From Circinella umbellata (lineage: Eukaryota; Mucoromycota; Mucoromycetes; Mucorales; Lichtheimiaceae): a DNA stretch of 64,000 nucleotides. Location: contig JAIWNF010000069.1 in NCBI GenBank assembly GCA_025093555.1, positions 62,001 through 126,000 of the forward strand, written 5' to 3'. This document shows positions 58,467 through 64,000 of this stretch, piece after piece. A program made the translations under genes and the position numbers. Position 1 is the stretch's first letter; each line of letters begins with the position of its first letter. The notes beneath the pieces are model-generated. The model worked only from the letters and a program-made list of their open reading frames with translations. It did not search any database and was not told where the DNA came from.

Positions 58467-61400
58467 TTAATAATTACTACTCTTTTTCATTTCATCTTGT
58501 ATTTTACGATGAAGAACACACATATAATCTACATAAGTCTGTACTTCTGCATTACGATCTTCTGTCATCCATGTAGAAAATAAAAATTCAATAGGATCCA
58601 TTTCTTGTCTTACAATACGTAATTGTAAACATCGTGTTCTTTCAGATTGTAATTGTCTTGAAATATCATGAATTCTTTCTGATAATGAATTATCCAAAAT
58701 AGGTAAAGTTGTCTATTATAAAAAGTAGTAATTCATTAAGATCAGATACATAACATAGAATAGAATGAATATATATTTACCATGTTAGGATCTATTTGAT
58801 CTAAACGGTCTACACCAAATACTTGTTGTGTAAATTCATTAGAGATTTTATTTCCAATCCAGAAATAAAGATCAGACCCAGTATCTAATAGTTTTTTTTA
58901 TTATTTGTTAGTTTCATTCTAGATGAGAAGAAAGGATATCAGAATCTTTTTTTTTTACTTACCAAGTAAATAAGCACCTTTAGAATCTAAACGTTCATAA
59001 GATGTACGGATCATAGGTGGTAATTTAACTTCACCTTTCAAGTTGGCAACACCATCTTCTCCTGTTAATTGATGTACAGCAAACATACGTGGATAGAGAG
59101 ATAAAACAAATTCATAAACACTCATACTATTTAATCCTTTCATACCAGCTACTCTTGCATCAATATTTATATCTGCTCCCACTATATATATATATCATTC
59201 ATTAGTATTTGATACATTGCTTATATAATATATATATATACAACTTACCACCACGTAAAGCATGAGATCGCATAGCACCATGCGCGTAAACAGGTAATAA
59301 TTTAAATGCTTCAGGTAAAATTAATTGACCAGCAGATGTGGATGCTGCACAATTAGTTCTATAAGCTGTAAGAATATCAACGCATTCTTCTGTTAATTTT
59401 GCATGAATATCTCGTCTAGTTTTATGATATGAATCAAATATAGCTAAAAAATAATAGAATAATGCATCATTCATTGTAAGCTTAATATTCAACTATTCTT
59501 TATAAATATAATAAATCCCTTTTAATATTACCTTTGCGTACAATGATACTAATAGCAGTATCTTCATCACCAGCACGAAATACATCTGCAATTTGATTGG
59601 TTACAGCTAAATTCAAATTATGCACACGTACACGTCGTTCACCAGAACGTGTAGTATATAATAATGCTGCTTGAAAATTAACTCCTTTTGAAATATCTAA
59701 TTTACTATCATGTTTTAAAACTGCTGCGAATGCTTTATCTTGATCAATTCCTGCTAAATCCATATCTGTATATGTACTCATATGACAATTTCCATAATGA
59801 TCAATCACTTGAAGACCTATTTTTTTTTAAAAAAAACTCAGCATTCATCTTTTAACCTCTTTGCCTTTTTTAAAAAAAAAATTATAATTCTTACCATCAG
59901 AACATCGAACACGCATAACACCATCAAAACCTATTTCACGATGAACATCATGATTTAACTGATATGCAATCTTAGAAGAATCTTGGACATGATTAAATCC
60001 TGGATAATAACGTAGATCACCTCCTGTCAAACTACTGATAACACCCAGTGTAGCAAGATCAATAAATTCAGTTGGGAAAACCCAAGTATGAACACACACT
60101 GCATTCTTGACACATTCATTTCCAAGTTCTTTATAAGCATCATTTTGTGGATTCAATAATTGTTTTTCCTTGTCTGTATTAAAAAGCGTTTTGGCATCTC
60201 TTGATCGAAGTGCATCATTACCAAAACTTGGTAAACATGATTGAAATACGAATAATTGACCACCTGTATTTTGCTATAATAATAAATCTTTTTTGTAAGA
60301 TCTTCTTCACCAAAAAGATTTGAAACTCTATATCAATATATATATCCATAGGGTTCTTACCAATGCTAATAAACCTCCTCGAACAGCCGATGTGTATACT
60401 GATTCTGGACGAACAGAATCTTTAAACATAGAAGGAAGATTATCAAGTAATTCAATAATAATATCTCTATTTATAATATTAACCAAAGTTTAGTAAAAAA
60501 AAACCCTCCCAATGTTGATATAAAATAAAACCATCAATAAAAAAAAACATACTGTGATTCCATTGGATTCACTAAAAATCCTTCTTGTAATGGTAAAAAC
60601 ATTTCATTGATATCACTCACAACCATCATTTGAGCTTGAGTTAATGCAGGCTAAATAATAATAAAATAATTATCTCAATAAACAAATTGGAAAACCATCT
60701 TTCCATACACACACGAGTAGGTATCTCAATTAAAAATAAAAAACAAACTTTACCGATAAATTATAAAATTGAACACTTTTATCAAATGTCAATAAGGCAA
60801 TACGATTTTCAGCAGTCAATCGATTCGTATCATCAAGATGATTCCCATAGAGTGTATGTTTAAGTGCTTGACAACATGATTCCAACATACCACTACGAAC
60901 GGCTTGAGCTGAAACATCAATAGCAAAAACATAATTCAAAGGGGCTGGTTTTCGATTTGGAGAATAATAATCCGAAGGTACTTTAAATTCCACCGAACCA
61001 TAACGTAATTCAGGACGTTGATCTACATCCATACGTCTTCCTGACATATCCACATTGGCAAAGTACCATGAAGGTACTTGATTTGAATGAGAACAAATAT
61101 TACAAACAAATCGAGATCCACCTTGAATAAAAGTACACCATGGATTAATATAAGCACGGCATCGAGAACAACGTACTGGTCCTTCTTCTTCACCCCCTCC
61201 TTGATTTTCTACTACTTGAATAGCTACTTCTTCTTTTTTATTCTTTGCCAAAGGTTGAATAATTAAGCCCATGGGTAATTTAGATTGATCAGCTAGTTCT
61301 TTACTGAATGGTATCTTATCCATAGTAGATCTTATAAAACGTGGATTACAATTTCCTATATATATATATATATATTTGTTTCCATAGAATATATCAAATC

Positions 61401-61884
61401 CCTGTTCCTCCTCCTATGTTTTCTTTTTTTTTATTTACCTTGGTCTAAACCAATATAATTTGTAGTAGACAATGGAACACGATCTCTTTCAATCGTACCA
61501 AAAAACTTATCACCAAAAATTGTTTGATCTTGTTCTCGTACTTGAACAGGAGCAGGCATTTGATCAGGATCAATGCGCGGTCTAGGTTGTTGAGGTGGAC
61601 GTAATTCAGCTGGTAATTGTTGACTTGTATTTGTATAGGGACCTTGGGTATATCCAACACCGGGACCTGAAACAGAACGTGTAGAAGGAGTCGGTTGTTG
61701 TGTAGGTGGTAATCCATGTGGCCATGGTTTATTATTATCATTGTTGTTGTTATTGGATGGTGGTGTTATTGTATTCGCTGTTCCTTGATTTGTAAATGAA
61801 GAAACTTCGGGATTCACAGGATAAACACGTTTTGTATGTTGTTGTCCTATTGGCGTTGTAGTAGCTGGAAGAGGAGGTCTCTGT

Positions 61885-61915
<31 letters not shown>

Positions 61916-62028
61916 AGTCTTTTTTTTTTACTTTCTCATATTATTATTATTTTTACCTGTGCCAAAGGTTGTTGTGGTTGAACAAATTGTGGTTGTTGAG
62001 GTTGTTGAGGTGGGAAAGGTGGTCTTGG

Positions 62029-62066
<38 letters not shown>

Positions 62067-62534
62067 GCTGTTGAGGAGATGACAATGGTCGTTGTTGTGG
62101 AGACATTGGACGCTGTTGTGGAGACATTGGGCGCTGTTGTTGAGGTTGTGGTTGCTGTGGAGGTCGCTGTAAATGCATATTTTGCATTGGTGTCACCAGA
62201 TTATTAACATTATTAGGTTGTTGTTGTTGTTGCTGAGGTGGTGAATTAATAGGTGGACGTTGAGGTCTCATTGGCATACCATAAGCAGGTCGAGGTGGAG
62301 CACCTATTTTTCACATAAAGATAGTTAATTCTTTTATATTCTTATTCATCTTTATGTTTATTTATTATTTTACCTGTTTTTTTTAAAAAAATTATGCATA
62401 CCTGTAACTGGATTGGGCATTCCCGGTCTTCCCACATTCATGGGAGGTCTTTGACCGCGAACTATAGGTCTCACGCCTTGATTATTTTGTGGACCTGTGG
62501 GTACTCCCATAGGGGGTCTTTGATCCGTATTCAT
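58467..62534 (-). CDS. SEC24: SEC24, COPII coat cargo-binding subunit
   Basis: Sec24 pairs with Sec23 in the inner COPII coat and selects cargo leaving the ER. Twelve exons (62402-62534, 61957-62303, 61439-61880, 60754-61355, 60553-60650, 60361-60466, 59895-60273, 59532-59816, 59249-59443, 58963-59181, 58781-58884, 58467-58712) sum to 1051 aa. The N-terminal third is a Pro/Gln-rich disordered region with long Gln runs and repeated RPMSPQQ. Then come NCNPRFIRSTMDKIP, the zinc finger CSRCRAYINPWC to CNIC, the trunk (LNYVFAIDVSAQAV, ENRIALLTFDKSVQFYNL, LPLQEGFLVNPMESQ), the beta-sandwich, the helical domain and the gelsolin-like end. Length is usual for the family. The ATG at 62534 is the first available. 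Confidence 0.95.
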
Positions 62535-64000
62535 TACTTTTTTTTTATTTCTAGTTTTTGAAAAAAAAGTTCGCGATCGAAGAAAAAAAAAAAAGATTTA
62601 GAAACCAAGAATAAAAACGTGTTCCTATCTCCCTCCCCCCTTCTCTTTTTTTTTTCAAAAACGAAAACTCACTCCCCCTTTAATTTAAGGGAAGTTTGCG
62701 GAGTAAAAAAAAAAGAGTTTCTATAAAACTTTTTGTATGCCATGAGTATTGAAGATAGTATGTTGATGGGTCTTTTTCTCTTTTTCTTTTATAATTCTAA
62801 TCTTTATCCCTGTCAAGTTTTTATTCTTGGAGTGTGTCTCTCTCTCTTTCGCCAAAATACGTCCAACATTTTCCTTGTCACACCATTTCCTTGTTCCCCA
62901 GTGTAAAAGTAACAAAGAACTACATCTAAAAAAAGTATAATTATTATCACTATTGTTTGAATATGTTTAGAAAATAATGAATAAAAGAATGATTGATGTT
63001 GTCATGATTGGTAATAGTGTACGTACGGGCTCTTGAAGAATTACTAACGGCCTTTTGGATGGACCTCAATATAAAGTTGGATGTTATCCATATATAAGCA
63101 AGCTATTGGTGTTGCTCATAGCCATTTTTAAAGATCAAAAGAGGATGGTAAAATAAAGTAGTAACAGTTCTGATAAGTGAGTTAATCGCTTTTGATCTCA
63201 TATAATAACGGATATTATGTTTGTCATGATGTCGACTACGTAAATAATCAATCATTTAAGCCGTATAAAGTCCAACAGTAAGAGTCAGAGAAGTTGGTAT
63301 TACTAGGACGTTCTTTTTTTTCATCTTGGAGTAATTTCATGTAGAGTCAGTATCGATTTGACGCATCAGACGTATGTATCATAACTTTGCTTAATGCTAT
63401 AATATCACAGTGTCGCGTGGTAACTCATAATTTGGCGTTTCATAACAATTTATTTCCATGGTAATAAATATAATAAATTGATCAAACGAAGATTTAGATA
63501 TAAAAGTTATACAGATAAACAGACTACAACATTCTATTTTTCAAGTTACATGTGGTGGTAAAAAAAAAAGGATCTTGAATAATGCTCTTTAATTTATAGT
63601 TGTACATATGGCTAAACGAAACATGAAAGAGGTGTGATGTAAGCCACAGTCTTTCATGTGTTCGTTTGGTCTTTTTTTATAGACGATATGGAATGACTAT
63701 GGTAAGCTTAACGGTATGAAATGTTGAAACATAAATTTGTTTACATAAAATGATGTAACATATTTGCACAGGTGAGATTTAGGCCAAGAAGTGGGTAAAA
63801 ATTGGGGGCGGATTATGCTGTCTGCGTTTATATCCCCATTTGAATAGTTATTATTATTATTATTATTATTATTTATTTTCATATCCTTGTTATCGACGTT
63901 ATCAATACCATTTGTTATAGTTAGTATTACGTACGTACGTATTATTATTTTCAAATACGATTTTTCTTATAGTTACAGTACAATCTTTCTCAATAATACA
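62535..64000. other. Intergenic region upstream of SEC24
   Basis: It includes the SEC24 promoter (minus) and AT-rich DNA with an ATT microsatellite at about 63846-63872. No gene recognised to the window end. Confidence 0.45.

Noticed and set aside
61836..62207. Val-rich 123-codon plus frame
   Set aside because: It is the complement of the Gln/Pro-rich coding exons of SEC24.

Overview
The window looks like nuclear DNA of an early-diverging fungus, most likely Mucoromycota (Mucorales-like). It is AT-rich, its genes are cut by many short GT-AG introns, and it carries a DIRS-type retroelement, Tc1/mariner-type and hAT remnants and low-complexity proteins. No rRNA, tRNA or CRISPR was recognised. 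All gene models were spliced by eye, and their exon lengths sum to whole codons.

Layout. 1-11 kb holds three complete paralogous genes for ECH1-type delta(3,5)-delta(2,4)-dienoyl-CoA isomerase, two on minus and one on plus. 13.9-18.1 kb is a DIRS-like element with gag-like, reverse transcriptase/RNase H and tyrosine recombinase frames, inverted termini and an internal complementary region. 18-26 kb holds a decayed and an intact copy of an unrecognised family, plus a broken ECH1 first exon. 26.6-27.9 kb is a mitochondrial-type 2-Cys peroxiredoxin. 28.7-35.5 kb is mostly transposon graveyard: hAT, a TA-flanked CAGT element and a kinase remnant, with one apparently intact 171-aa gene. A fourth ECH1 gene is at 36.1-37.7 kb.

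The outstanding region is 40.9-47.1 kb. At first sight it is a satellite of about 43 diverged units of about 138 bp. Each unit carries a 5' splice site, in nearly all cases a recognisable TACTAAC-like branch point, an AG-free stretch and a 3' splice site, and exactly three bases lie between each 3' splice site and the next 5' splice site. Joining a 43-codon secretory first exon, 43 three-base exons and a short last exon gives one open frame of 90 residues ending in TAG. The microexon-coded part has a clean 3-4 hydrophobic spacing, as in two amphipathic helices. The helices align with each other at an offset of 22 codons, and the introns show the same 22-unit offset. I interpret this as a secreted-protein gene in which nearly every mature-helix codon is made from adjacent 3-nt exons. 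I know of no described gene of this form.

47.1-51.2 kb contains a decayed Tc1/mariner transposase. 51.2-62.5 kb is a conserved gene block: an unknown membrane protein, trehalose-6-phosphate synthase/phosphatase, pICln, a small basic DUF2423-like protein and SEC24. The ECH1 enzymes end in PTS1-like tripeptides and would act in peroxisomal beta-oxidation of unsaturated fatty acids. The other conserved genes are housekeeping functions (peroxide removal, trehalose metabolism, Sm-protein assembly, ribosome biogenesis, COPII transport).
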